Shown one piece after another: positions 11,364-20,105 of a DNA stretch of 64,000 nt. Position 1 is the stretch's first letter. Every line of letters starts with the position of its first letter. The notes beneath the pieces were generated by a model. The model saw only the letters and a program-made list of their open reading frames with translations, was not told the origin of the DNA and ran no database searches. This DNA is from Xanthomonas hortorum pv. pelargonii. GTDB taxonomy: Bacteria; Pseudomonadota; Gammaproteobacteria; Xanthomonadales; Xanthomonadaceae. A program made the translations under genes and the position numbers. Location: NCBI RefSeq assembly GCF_024499015.1, contig NZ_CP098604.1, forward strand, positions 5,146,001 to 5,210,000, read 5' to 3'.

Positions 11364-12103
11364 AGTTTGTTTAATCCGGTCATTTGGCGCGCCGCTACTG
11401 CTGAATATCTGAATTTGGCGCAAAGGTTTCCCACGTCAGCACTGATGCCGACGGAGGCATTTAATTTCACGGGTTATTCACTTTATTCGTCGCCGATCCG
11501 TCCCTTCGGATAAGCGCCGCTTAGAACACGGGGAATGCAGTGATGCATCCAATCGTGTGCTTGCGAGATTGTTTAACGGCGCTATCCAGAAACTCTAAAA
11601 CCTGAATGGTCAGTTGCAATTCAGAGAAAAACCGAGCCAATAGACATTTGCAATTTAATCCATAGCGAGAAAGGATTAGAAGGCCACTAGCGAGCTCTAG
11701 TACAGAGGAAAGCCGTAGCGAACGCGACCGTAAAACATCACATTTCTCAAGGGGCGGCAATCCTAAATGCGATTGCTATCGCAGTGAATCAGGGATATAC
11801 CTCAAGCTGTCGGTGAATCCCTCACATGCTGTAGCGGATTCGACCGTAAGTTAGCGAATCTAACGGACTCTGCCGTATGAGCGGCGAATGATTTTTCCCG
11901 CGATATAAAAGCAGTGGGATCTTTATCGTCGGTCAATGTTTAAATTAGTATATCCATCTGAATTTATACTAAGCAGCCACAACAAATGGAATCGATTGTG
12001 CAAAATTCAATGGTTTTGGCATGCCAATCAGCCTAGATTTCTGTATGGGCTACTAGCGTGATTCGAGTAGTTGCTCGATAAAAGCCGAGTCTCTTCAGGC
12101 AGG
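11364..12103. other. Long intergenic region, relatively AT-rich
   Basis: About 740 bases without a convincing gene. The stretch 11880-12060 is clearly more AT-rich than its surroundings. One 79-codon minus frame at 11521-11760 has neither a recognisable product nor a ribosome-binding site. The part next to 11363 should hold the protease promoter. Confidence 0.5.
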
Positions 12104-12140
12104 AAAAACGCCGTTGCTGCTAGCAAATAGGCGCTTTTTT
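12104..12140 (-). terminator. Probable terminator downstream of the small outer-membrane protein
   Basis: CGCC/GGCG arms flanked by A- and T-runs (12104-12112 and 12129-12140) lie just past the stop codon at 12151. The stem is short with a long loop, so this is moderate evidence. Confidence 0.45.
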
Positions 12141-12150
12141 AGTCCAGCGA

Positions 12151-12825
12151 TCAATCGGGCAATAAAAGGTTGAAGCCCAGCGTCACCCACGGCGTGTGGT
12201 CTGCACCATGCTGATATCCGGCCAGCAGATCCACGCTGGCACGGTCGCCAAACAGGCGCCGCAGTCCAGCCTGCTGGCCGAAACCGCCACGGTCGTCGCC
12301 AAACGCCTCGGCCAGCACCGTCCAGGCGGGGCCGAGCGTGTGCTCCACGCCCACACTTGCCGTCAGCGCCATCGCCGAGCCGCAGGGCGTGTTTGCGCCC
12401 ACGTTCAGATGCAGCAGGCTGCGCCGGTCCGCATCCAGCGCGATGCTCACCGGCACATTGAGGATCAGCCCATCCAGCCGCTGCCGGCGCAGGTCCCAAT
12501 TCGCCCCCAGCGAGGCACCCACGCCCCAGCGCTGCTGGTCCAGGTCGCGAAACAGCCGCTTCGCGCCCAGAGCGGCGATACCGGCCCGGGGTTGGTCGCT
12601 GAATGTCGACAGCCCCAGGCTGACTTCGTTGCCGGCCCAGGTGCAGGCAGGCACGGCGGTCAGTTCGCGCCCCGGGCGGGAGCCACGTAGCCAGGTTTCC
12701 ACCTGGCAGCGTCCTTCAGGGGTCAGGGCGGCATCGTCGGTAGTCAGGCTGGCGGCGGCCTGCGCACGGAACGCAAGCACGGACGCAGCTGCCAGCAGCA
12801 GGGCAGGGAACAGCTTCAGGGACAT
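12151..12825 (-). CDS. Exported hypothetical protein, probable outer-membrane beta-barrel
   Basis: The ATG at 12825 is preceded by AGGAGAG and gives a clear signal peptide (MSLKLFPALLLAAASVLAFRAQA). The remaining 200 or so residues alternate polar and aromatic/aliphatic positions and end in LGFNLLLPD, as in small outer-membrane barrels. Two Cys near the mature N-terminus (GRCQVE and PACTW) could form a disulfide. A longer start nine codons upstream exists but has no ribosome-binding site. No family could be named. Confidence 0.7.
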   Translation of the reverse strand: MSLKLFPALLLAAASVLAFRAQAAASLTTDDAALTPEGRCQVETWLRGSRPGRELTAVPACTWAGNEVSLGLSTFSDQPRAGIAALGAKRLFRDLDQQRWGVGASLGANWDLRRQRLDGLILNVPVSIALDADRRSLLHLNVGANTPCGSAMALTASVGVEHTLGPAWTVLAEAFGDDRGGFGQQAGLRRLFGDRASVDLLAGYQHGADHTPWVTLGFNLLLPD

Positions 12826-13236
12826 CGGCACTCTCCTGGGTCGGAGCGCCAAAGACCGCGCTTTGGGTCTAGCTGGATTGTGTGGGTAATGCAGGCAATG
12901 CGTGGGCGCAAGCGCACGCGATGAGCCCCGCCCTGTGCGGACGGAGCCGACCTTGGGTCAGGATCCGTCGGCGCAGGTGCCGCGACGCAATCGACTATGA
13001 CTGTCCAAGGAGCAGGCCTCTGGGGTGGGGGACGAAAAACGTGGCGCATGATGCCTGCAAGGCCGTGACGAGCGCAATCGGTGGAGCGCATCGGACAAGG
13101 ACCGCGTGGCGCTCTGGTAAGCGCCTGCACCGGCTTCCCGGCTATCGGGGAATTGCGGTAGCACCACCGACTGGCAGACCATCAGTTCAGTGCGTCGCTG
13201 ACAGCGCACGAACGCGAGGTCTGCAGCGGCTCTCGG
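12826..13236. other. Intergenic region without a supported gene
   Basis: The 411 bases between the start of the small outer-membrane protein and the restored stop of the sensor kinase contain only frames that look like non-coding high-GC readthrough. The out-of-frame tail of the kinase also runs into it. No RNA gene or terminator stood out. Confidence 0.5.
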
Positions 13237-14614
13237 TTACGGATTGAAATCGATCATCGCCAGGGTTCCCTCGGCGATGGTTGACTCCAGATGCAGGCGC
13301 CAGCCGAAGCGCTCGCAGATACGCTGGGTCAGGAACAGGCCCAGACCCGAACCGCCGCCTTGCTTGACCGAGTGTTTCAATGAGGCGGTGTAACGCTGCC
13401 GCCAGCGCGGTATCGAAGCCTTCGCCCGAGTCGCGGATGCAGAGCGTGTGCTCGACCAGCGAGACGCGGATGTCGCCAGCATAGGTATGGTCGGCCGCAT
13501 TGCGCAGCAGGTTGCCCACGGCAATACGCACCATCGATTCGGATGCATGCAAGATCAGCGGCTCTAGCGCATCGATGTGGAACTGCACCGGCTTTGCCGA
13601 AACCAGATACAGATGGTCCTGGACCAGATCGGGAAGCAGGCCGTGCAGGACGGTGATCTCCTCGCGCTCGGCAGGGGTTGGTTCGCGCGAGAGATACAGC
13701 AGCGCTTCCATGATCTGCTTGAGGTTGCCCACGGCCTCGTCGATGCGATGCAACGGCCGCTGCGCGCGCTCCGGCAACTGCTGCTTGTGCAGCACATCGG
13801 CCGCGCCGGAGATGACCGCTAGCGGCGTGCGGAATTCGTGGCTGGCCTGGTCCAGCAGACTGCGCTCGCGTTCGATCGCGCGCGCTACACGTTCCAGGTG
13901 CGCGTTCACCTCACGCGCAATCGTATTGAGCTCGCTCTTGCGGTAGTCGGTGGGCAGCCGTTGCGCGGGTTGCAGCGGGTCCAGCTGCCGCATGCGCCGT
14001 GCCAGGTCGGTGACCGGCCGGGTCAGACTGATGAAGAGCCACCAGATCACCAACGCGATCATCGCCAGATTCAACAGCATGAACAGCACGCTCACTTGAA
14101 CGCTTTCGTTTTGCTTGTCTTCGAGCTCGGTCATGTCGATGCTCATGACCAATCGCCCTTGTGGCAGCGTGGTGATCAACACCGAGTAACTGCGATCGGG
14201 CCGTGTCTGGCCCGGGGGTTCGGCGAACGGCCCCCAATGCGGTTGCAGGATGTTGATGAACTTCCTGGTCAGGAAGGGGGCTCCCTTGGCGGCTTCAAGA
14301 TCACCTTCGCCGTAGTAGCCAGGCGTCAGCGCAGCGAAGAAGGCCGGCATTCCTGCGGGGAGTCGCGCAGGGTCTGACACCAGCCAGCCCTGCACCGGGC
14401 CATCGGTGGGAAGCGCGCTTTGCAACTCGGCCGCAGGCAGGTGCGCAATGCTTTGCGTGCTCGAGGTGAGCAGCTGTTTCCAGATCGGAGCTTCGATCAA
14501 CTCCTGGCTCAAGAAACCTTGAACCGCCAACCCCAAGGCAAGCATCGCGCCGGACACGATCAGGCTGCTGCTGATCAACCACTGCAGACTTCCCAGGCGC
14601 CCGCCCAATCTCAT
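13237..14614 (-). CDS. Sensor histidine kinase (partner of the adjacent OmpR-type regulator), frameshifted
   Basis: The natural start is the ATG at 14614 (MRLGGRLGSLQ). There are two membrane segments (about residues 14-38 and 175-195) around a periplasmic region, then a HAMP-like linker, the H-box LLDQASHEFRTPLAVI, the N-box NLLRNAADH and the G1 box RDSGEGFD. The G2 box GGGSGLGLFLTQRI lies in another frame that ends at 13237 (TIAEGTLAMIDFNP). One inserted base near 13407-13412 explains the switch; removing it gives the sequence ALAARYTASLKHSVKQGG. Without repair the ATP-binding domain loses its second half and the protein runs to 13187. It probably phosphorylates the upstream regulator, and the original ATGA overlap implies translational coupling. 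Confidence 0.85.
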
Positions 14615-15331
14615 CGCGTCCCACCACCCAGGCGGATAGCCGACACCGGTGACGGTGTGCAGCAGTTTGTGTTCGCCGCTCTGATCCAGGGCACGCCGCA
14701 ACACATGCATGTGGGAACGCAGCAGATCGCCTTCGGGCAATGCGTCGCCCCAGATCAGGCTTTCCAGTCGATCGCGACGCACGATTCTCGGGGATTCGCG
14801 CATCAGCAATTCCAGCACGTTGCGCAAGGTGCTGGAGAGCACCACGCTGCGCTCGCCGCGCGAGACCTTCAGACTGTCCAGGTCGAAGCGCAAATCGCCG
14901 ACCTGCAGCAAGTGACCCGCTGTTGCTGCATTCGCGCTGGCTCTGCCCACCATCACGCGCAAGCGCATTTCCAGCTCCGGCAGCGCGACCGGTTTGACCA
15001 GATAATCGTCGGCGCCGTTTTCGAACCCGAGCAGCTTGCCCTCCAGTTGATCCTTGGCGGTGAGCATGATGATCGGCGTGCGGCAGCCATGGTCTTCGCG
15101 CAACGTGCGCAGCACGCTCATGCCATCCATGCGCGGCAGCATCCAATCCAGAATGATGGCGTCGTAGCGATTGCTGATCGCCAGATTCAGGCCGGAGTTG
15201 CCGTCGGGCGCGGCGTCGGGTTGATGTCCGCATGCCTCCAGATAATCGAAGATATTGGCCGCCAGAGCACGGTTGTCTTCGATGATGAGCACCTGCAATA
15301 CCTGCGCAGGCTGGATCGAGCTGGAGGTCAT
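14611..15331 (-). CDS. OmpR/PhoB-family response regulator, fused to its kinase by a frameshift
   Basis: The receiver domain starts LQVLIIEDN and carries the phospho-acceptor Asp in AIILDWMLP, Thr in MLTAKD and Lys in DYLVKP. A winged-helix output domain ends in HTVTGVGY. In the raw sequence the frame continues through PPGWWDA directly into the kinase, giving one 760-codon reading frame. Deleting one G near 14631-14635 turns this into GYRLGGGTR and a stop whose TGA overlaps the kinase ATG. That is the usual arrangement, so the fusion is almost certainly an indel artefact or recent mutation. The start at 15331 (MTSSSIQPAQ) is preferred; 15361 or 15364 is also possible. Confidence 0.85.
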
Positions 15332-15440
15332 CGCATCGGTGCTTTTCAGGGTGGGAAACATCATACGCAGCATCGTCTCCATGCACTCGACCAGCTCGCG
15401 CAACAGGCGGCCGATCGATGCCAGCAGGGCAGGGGAATGC

Positions 15441-16433
15441 TCAAACATGCAGTAGCCAGCGCCCGGCACCGATCACGCCGGCAAGGCTTGCCAGCGCAAC
15501 GCTGAGCAACAGCAGATTGATCGCCCACTTGATGGCGTTGTAGGTCGGCCGGTGCCGCGCACGCAGCTGCTTTCCGCGCGCCATCAGCGGGCTGATCCAG
15601 GTGAACAAGGCGCTCGCCGGGCCGCGCTTGTCGCGCGTGTCGTTGGGCGTCATCGCGGCACGTGCGAGCTGGCAGTACAGCAGGTTGAACAGCCTGCCCG
15701 GCCAGCACATCGGCCTGACGACGTCGCACATGAGGATCAGGCGCGCAGCATCGGTGTCGTTGCGGACGAAATGCAGATAGGTTTCATCGAAGATGAACGC
15801 CTGGCCGTCGTGCCAGGCACGCGTCTGGCCATCGACGTCGATGAAGCATTGCGCGGCATTGGGCGTAGCCAGGCCCAGGTGGTAGCGCAACGAGCAGCCC
15901 AGCGGATCGGCATGCGGTGTGAGCCCCGAATGCGGCGGCAGGATCGCGAACATGGCGGCCTTGACCTGCGGATACTGCGCCAGGATCCGCAGCGTCTGCG
16001 GGCAGCTGGCACGCGCCGATGCATGCGTGTAGCCATACCAGCGCAGGTAGTAGCGGCTCCAGCCATATTTGTAGAACGTGCGAAATCCCACATCGAACGA
16101 CGCCACCGAGCCTTCCCGGCGCGCCTCCTCAAAACTGCCACCGGCCTGGATGGCCAATGCCTCGTCGCGCATGACTTCCCAGTGTTGTGCAAGCGATGCC
16201 AGCGTTGGATAGGCGTCCAGCGCGACGAACGGGCCACGCGCTGCGCGTTTGGTGAACGTGTAGAGAATCACGTTGGGCAAGGCGAACACCGGCCAGCTCT
16301 TGCGCAGGTATTGCTTCAAGCTGGCATAGCGCGCTCGACCGCGATACCGGTAGACGTAGGTCATCGCTGCGATCCAGCTCGCCACCAGGCACAGCAAGGT
16401 CCAGGCGATCATGCTGCGCTCGCGCGCAGGCAT
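15441..16433 (-). CDS. Aspartyl/asparaginyl beta-hydroxylase-family dioxygenase (LpxO-like)
   Basis: The 330-residue protein has an N-terminal membrane helix (IAWTLLCLVASWIAAMTYVY) and a C-terminal one (INLLLLSVALASLAGVIGAG) around a cytoplasmic AspH-type domain. The Fe(II)/2-oxoglutarate site is visible as LTPHADPLGCSLRYHLGL and the second His in FDETYLHFVRND. Length and topology match LpxO-type lipid A acyl-chain hydroxylases, but peptide-Asp hydroxylation cannot be excluded. It lies between a MipA/OmpV gene (43 bases upstream) and an OmpR-type two-component system, all on the minus strand, which suggests an envelope-stress or lipid A remodelling operon. MIAWTLL at 16412 is an alternative start. 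Confidence 0.8.
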   Translation of the reverse strand: MPARERSMIAWTLLCLVASWIAAMTYVYRYRGRARYASLKQYLRKSWPVFALPNVILYTFTKRAARGPFVALDAYPTLASLAQHWEVMRDEALAIQAGGSFEEARREGSVASFDVGFRTFYKYGWSRYYLRWYGYTHASARASCPQTLRILAQYPQVKAAMFAILPPHSGLTPHADPLGCSLRYHLGLATPNAAQCFIDVDGQTRAWHDGQAFIFDETYLHFVRNDTDAARLILMCDVVRPMCWPGRLFNLLYCQLARAAMTPNDTRDKRGPASALFTWISPLMARGKQLRARHRPTYNAIKWAINLLLLSVALASLAGVIGAGRWLLHV

Positions 16434-16476
16434 CGCTTACATTGCCGCTGCATGGCGGCGGCATGGCCCGGTGTCA

Positions 16477-17283
16477 TCAAAAGCCCCTGGAAAAACCGAT
16501 CAACAGCGTGCCGACGCCGTCGGTATCGGGTTCGAGCAGCGGGCTGTCGCTGAGCTTGCTGGGCAACACGCTGTATTGCAGGCGCGTCATGAACTGCCAG
16601 CGCTTGCCGATCGGTCGTACGTAAGTGACACCCACGGTCGGCACGGTGGCCGAATCCGGCTTGTAATCCACCACACCGCGCGCGACTTCCTCGTCCAGCG
16701 TGCCGTAGTAGTAATTGGCCATGTCCTTGGAGAGATGGCTGATGCTAACGCTGGGCGTCAATCGGCCGCGTCCCACGCTGATGGGGTAGCCGTAACGCGC
16801 AGTCAATTCGTAGCCTTCGCTGGTGCCGGTCACGTCGGCTTTGGCCGTGAATTCGAATTCGCCTGCCGCGTCTTCCCATGTACCGACCAGACCCAGGTCC
16901 AGACTGTCATCGCGATCTTCCAGCAACGCGCGATCGATGCCGTTGCGCGCCAATTCCTCGCTACCCAGATCGTCTGCCGCCACGCCGTCCATGCGTAGCG
17001 CCGCAATCGCATCCAGGCTGAAGGTCTCGCCTTTGACGATGTGGTATCCGCCGGTGATACCGCGCAAGAACACCCGCTCGCCCTCGAACAGGATCAATGG
17101 CACCGGGTTGATCCGCGTGCCCTCACCGGCGAACGGGCTATCCGAGGCAATCGCGCCCAGGCCCAGGCCCCAGCGATAAGGCGATTGTTCGGCCAGCGAT
17201 GGGTCCGCTTGCGGTGTGGTCTGCGCTGCGGCGAGAGAGGGGAGTGCCAACAGGGTGGCGAGGAAGAAACGGGAATGCGTCAT
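16477..17283 (-). CDS. MipA/OmpV family outer-membrane protein
   Basis: A 268-residue protein with a signal peptide (MTHSRFFLATLLALPSLAAAQ) and the family landmarks GLGLGAIASDSPFAGE, RINPVPLILFEGERVFLRG and a terminal FSRGF. The family forms outer-membrane barrels linked to murein metabolism (MipA) or osmotic and antimicrobial response (OmpV). It is the first gene of the minus-strand block with the hydroxylase and two-component system, which suggests the signal pair regulates or senses this envelope module. The operon is inferred from spacing only. Confidence 0.85.
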   Translation of the reverse strand: MTHSRFFLATLLALPSLAAAQTTPQADPSLAEQSPYRWGLGLGAIASDSPFAGEGTRINPVPLILFEGERVFLRGITGGYHIVKGETFSLDAIAALRMDGVAADDLGSEELARNGIDRALLEDRDDSLDLGLVGTWEDAAGEFEFTAKADVTGTSEGYELTARYGYPISVGRGRLTPSVSISHLSKDMANYYYGTLDEEVARGVVDYKPDSATVPTVGVTYVRPIGKRWQFMTRLQYSVLPSKLSDSPLLEPDTDGVGTLLIGFSRGF

Positions 17284-17561
17284 GGGGAGGCTTCACTGGG
17301 AGAGGGCAGCGCCGCCGCTGTGCCGACCCGCGGTCGAGCAGGGAGCGATGGCGCGGCAGCAGCGTGCGTCATGCATGTCGGCCAAATGTCGGCAGTGCAG
17401 CAGCGGCGCTTGCGACGTTCCACCGACATCGGCGTGGCAACGTGCAGCGCAATCGCACTGCGTCCTACGCCGTCTTGCTTGCCACCCCGATGCTTCGCCT
17501 ATGGAGTTCGCCATGACCGCTTTCTGTAGTTGCCTGTCGTCTTCATCGCCGATACCGCCGT

Positions 17562-17750
17562 ATGCGAGATGAGGCGACGATCCTGACGTTGGCGCTGAAG
17601 ATTGTTCCTGTTGCCGAAGCGGCCGCCTGGTTTCATCACGACCCGATTCGCGAGCTGGGAGGTAAGACGGCAGCCGAACTCGCCGCGCGGGGCCATTCCG
17701 CCCAGGTCGTCAGGTTTCTGCAGTCGGTTCTGCGCGGCGAACGCGACTGA
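17562..17750 (+). CDS. Small protein resembling an MbcA/ParS/Xre antitoxin C-terminal domain
   Basis: The 62 residues contain WFHHDPIRELGGKTAAELAARG followed by VVRFLQSVLRGE. This matches the pattern of the MbcA/ParS/Xre-antitoxin toxin-binding domain (a Pro/Ile-Leu-Gly-Gly-Lys-Thr-x-x-Glu-Leu core, then an amphipathic helix). The usual N-terminal HTH part is absent and no RES/ParT-type toxin gene is adjacent, so this is an orphan or a remnant. No strong ribosome-binding site precedes the ATG. Confidence 0.5.
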   Translation: MRDEATILTLALKIVPVAEAAAWFHHDPIRELGGKTAAELAARGHSAQVVRFLQSVLRGERD

Positions 17751-17862
17751 AAAGGATGGAGAGCACGGGTCTTGCGCACCGGCCGGGCCAAGCCGGCAGT
17801 GCCGGCTGAATATGTGCTACTTGCACTCTTTTTTCGATGGGCCTAAGCTGCCGCCAAATTAA

Positions 17863-17875
17863 GTGCATATTGCAC
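17863..17875. promoter_or_regulatory. MarR-type operator candidate upstream of the monooxygenase
   Basis: GTGCATATTGCAC is an inverted repeat (GTGCA-TAT-TGCAC) just before the monooxygenase coding region. A near copy (GTGCATTTTACAC) lies upstream of the convergent marR-type gene at 19972-19984. The shared motif suggests one regulator acts at both. Confidence 0.5.
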
Positions 17876-17889
17876 ATATGTGGATGGCC

Positions 17890-19407
17890 ATGAACGACGA
17901 CAAAGACCTCGATGTGCTGATCTGCGGCGCCGGTGCCGCCGGCCTGACCCTGGCGCTGGAGCTGGCGCGCCGGGGCGTGAAGTTCCGCTTGATCGACAAG
18001 ATCAGCGAGCCGTTCGGTGGCTCGCGCGGCAAGGGCATCCAACCGAGAACGCTGGAGATTTTCGAAGACCTGGGCATCGCAAACCGCCTGGCAGCCGTGG
18101 GCGGCCCGTATCCGCCTGAGCGCACTTATGCTCAGGACGGCAGCTACACGGACGCCGCACCCGATCGTGCGGAGCAGACCATGACCGAGCCGTTTGCACA
18201 GCCATTGATGGCCCCGCAATTCCTGACCGAGCGCGTGTTACGCGAGCGTCTCGCCGAGTTCGGGCATGCCCCGCACTATGGATGCGAACTGGTCGGCCTG
18301 GAGCAGGACGCAACCGGCGTGAGCGTGCAGGTAAGCGATGGCAGCGGGCCGCAGGTGATCCGCAGCCGCTACCTGGTGGCAACCGATGGCGGCCGCAGCT
18401 TTGTGCGGCAGGCACTCGCGATCGATTTCCCCGGCAAGACGCTGGGCGTGCGCGCAATCGTGGCCGACGTGGTCATCCGTGGTCTGGATCGCGCGTATTG
18501 GCACCGCTTCAACCAGGCGTCGATGCAAACCCAGATTTCGTTTTGCCCGCTGGCGGGGACCGATTGGTTCCAGATCCAGGCACCGGTGCCGCTGGAAGGC
18601 GACATCGATCTGTCGGTCGGCGGCCTCAACGCGATGATCGCCGCGCGCATCGGCGACACCGCCATCCGCGTCGAGCAGGTGTTTTGGGCATCGGCATATG
18701 CGATGAACGCGCGACTGGCCGACCGTTACCGCGTTGGACGTATTTTGCTGGCTGGCGACGCCGCCCATATCCATCCACCGACTGGCGGGCAAGGGCTCAA
18801 TACCAGCGTGCAGGATGCCTACAACCTGGGTTGGAAACTGGCTGCGGTAGTGCGCGGTGCGTCCGAGAGCCTGCTCGACAGCTACGAGCAGGAACGCCGG
18901 CCAATCGCTGCCGCAATGCTGGGACTGTCGGTCAAGCTGCTCGACGCAGCCAAACAGGGCGACTTGCACCGCGGTCGGCAGACGCAGCAACTGGACCTGC
19001 ACTACGACGCCTCTGCATTGGTGTGGCCGACACTGTCTGCGACCGCAATCGCATCCGGTTCGCGCGCACCGGATGCACCCTTGTTGGGCGCAGCAGGGCA
19101 GGCAACGCGCCTGTTCGAGCTGTTCAAGGGACCGCACTGGACGTTGTTGGCTTACCAGATCGCTGCACACGTACTGCCGTGTTATCCGGGTGTTCGCAGC
19201 TATGCGATCGGTAGCGACGGCGATCTGCAGGATCCGGGCCAGCAGATCGAACGTGCCTATGGGCTAGCAGCGGGCGATCTGGTGCTGGTGCGACCGGACG
19301 GCTACGTTGCCCTCACCGGCCGCATCGAGGCAACGCAGCGCATCACCGACTACCTGCACACGGCAGGTGTTGTTGCGACAGAGCATGCCGAATTCGAGTT
19401 GATGTGA
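17890..19407 (+). CDS. FAD-dependent aromatic-type monooxygenase
   Basis: About 505 residues of the PF01494 flavoprotein hydroxylase family. The FAD-binding GxGxxG is in DVLICGAGAAGLTLALELARRG, the DG motif in LVATDGGRSFVRQAL and the GD motif in ILLAGDAAHIHPPTGGQGLNTSVQDAYNLGWKLA. The C-terminal thioredoxin-like region is typical of phenol/pentachlorophenol/MhpA-type enzymes, so it probably hydroxylates an aromatic or polyketide substrate. The substrate is unknown. In-frame ATGs exist at 17863, 17878, 17884 and 17890. The first overlaps the putative operator, so a downstream start is preferred. A MarR gene lies convergently downstream. Confidence 0.85.
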   Translation: MNDDKDLDVLICGAGAAGLTLALELARRGVKFRLIDKISEPFGGSRGKGIQPRTLEIFEDLGIANRLAAVGGPYPPERTYAQDGSYTDAAPDRAEQTMTEPFAQPLMAPQFLTERVLRERLAEFGHAPHYGCELVGLEQDATGVSVQVSDGSGPQVIRSRYLVATDGGRSFVRQALAIDFPGKTLGVRAIVADVVIRGLDRAYWHRFNQASMQTQISFCPLAGTDWFQIQAPVPLEGDIDLSVGGLNAMIAARIGDTAIRVEQVFWASAYAMNARLADRYRVGRILLAGDAAHIHPPTGGQGLNTSVQDAYNLGWKLAAVVRGASESLLDSYEQERRPIAAAMLGLSVKLLDAAKQGDLHRGRQTQQLDLHYDASALVWPTLSATAIASGSRAPDAPLLGAAGQATRLFELFKGPHWTLLAYQIAAHVLPCYPGVRSYAIGSDGDLQDPGQQIERAYGLAAGDLVLVRPDGYVALTGRIEATQRITDYLHTAGVVATEHAEFELM

Positions 19408-19475
19408 TCATTCGAATCGACAAGTGTGAAGCTCCCGCGCACTTGTCCTTCAAGTCGCAGAGATGACTGGGCCTC

Positions 19476-19946
19476 TTATGGAACGCCGCGTTTGAGATCG
19501 TCCGCAAACTTGCGCATGAGCCGCACCAGTGCATCGAGATCGCGCTCTTTCCATTCGGAAAAGATGGCGAACCCGATCTTCTTGCGCGCTTCATCGACCT
19601 TATCGGTCATCGTCTTTCCCTTCCTGGTGATCACCGCTTCGCGCACGCGATGATCGGCAGCGCTCTCGCGCCGGCTGACCAGGCCTTGTTCTTCCAGCTT
19701 TGCAATCTGCCGGCTGACGGTGGTGTAGTCGCGCCCCACGCGATCGGCAAGTTCGACCACGCCGATCGGCCCGAACCGTTCCACCAATACCAGCAGCGGA
19801 AATTGCGCGCGCTCCAGGGAGATCCCGGCCTCCAGAATCATCGCTGCATCGCGCTGCGGTTGGTTCATGACGCCAACGATCTCAAGCAGCGCGCCATGCA
19901 GCTCACGCAGTCGTGCACCTTCAGGCGTGTCTTCGGTTTTCTTCAT
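19476..19946 (-). CDS. MarR-family transcriptional regulator
   Basis: From the ATG at 19946 (MKKTEDTPEGARLRELHGALL) the protein has about 156 residues. It has a winged-helix DNA-binding region (GPIGVVELADRVGRDYTTVSRQIAKLEEQGLVSRRESAADHRVREAVIT) that includes the conserved wing DxR motif. Upstream in-frame Met codons encode non-homologous sequence with no ribosome-binding site. It faces the FAD monooxygenase gene, and both promoter regions carry a GTGCAT-type inverted repeat. It is therefore likely the repressor of the monooxygenase and of itself. Confidence 0.85.
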   Translation of the reverse strand: MKKTEDTPEGARLRELHGALLEIVGVMNQPQRDAAMILEAGISLERAQFPLLVLVERFGPIGVVELADRVGRDYTTVSRQIAKLEEQGLVSRRESAADHRVREAVITRKGKTMTDKVDEARKKIGFAIFSEWKERDLDALVRLMRKFADDLKRGVP

Positions 19947-19971
19947 CAGGGCAGTGCCTTGCGTCCAATGG

Positions 19972-19984
19972 GTGCATTTTACAC
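19972..19984. promoter_or_regulatory. MarR-type operator candidate upstream of the marR-like gene
   Basis: GTGCATTTTACAC, 26 bases upstream of the marR-like ATG, matches the motif in front of the monooxygenase in 11 of 13 positions. The position fits autorepression. Confidence 0.45.
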
Positions 19985-20105
19985 TCACTGATGACTGGCA
20001 GCAGCCTGTCATACATGACGATCGTGCAGACTGCAGGACATGCGCGTGCATGTCCGATCTGTCGTAGCTTGATCACGTGTCGCCGTTAAACCGATGGCTG
20101 TTTTG

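Noticed and set aside
9902..11365. A plus-strand frame of about 490 codons opposite the S8 autotransporter
   Set aside because: Arg/Gly/Ala/His-rich sequence with no domain, lying exactly opposite conserved protease and barrel sequence.
11521..11760. A 79-codon minus-strand frame in the AT-rich gap
   Set aside because: No ribosome-binding site, domain or coding-like composition.
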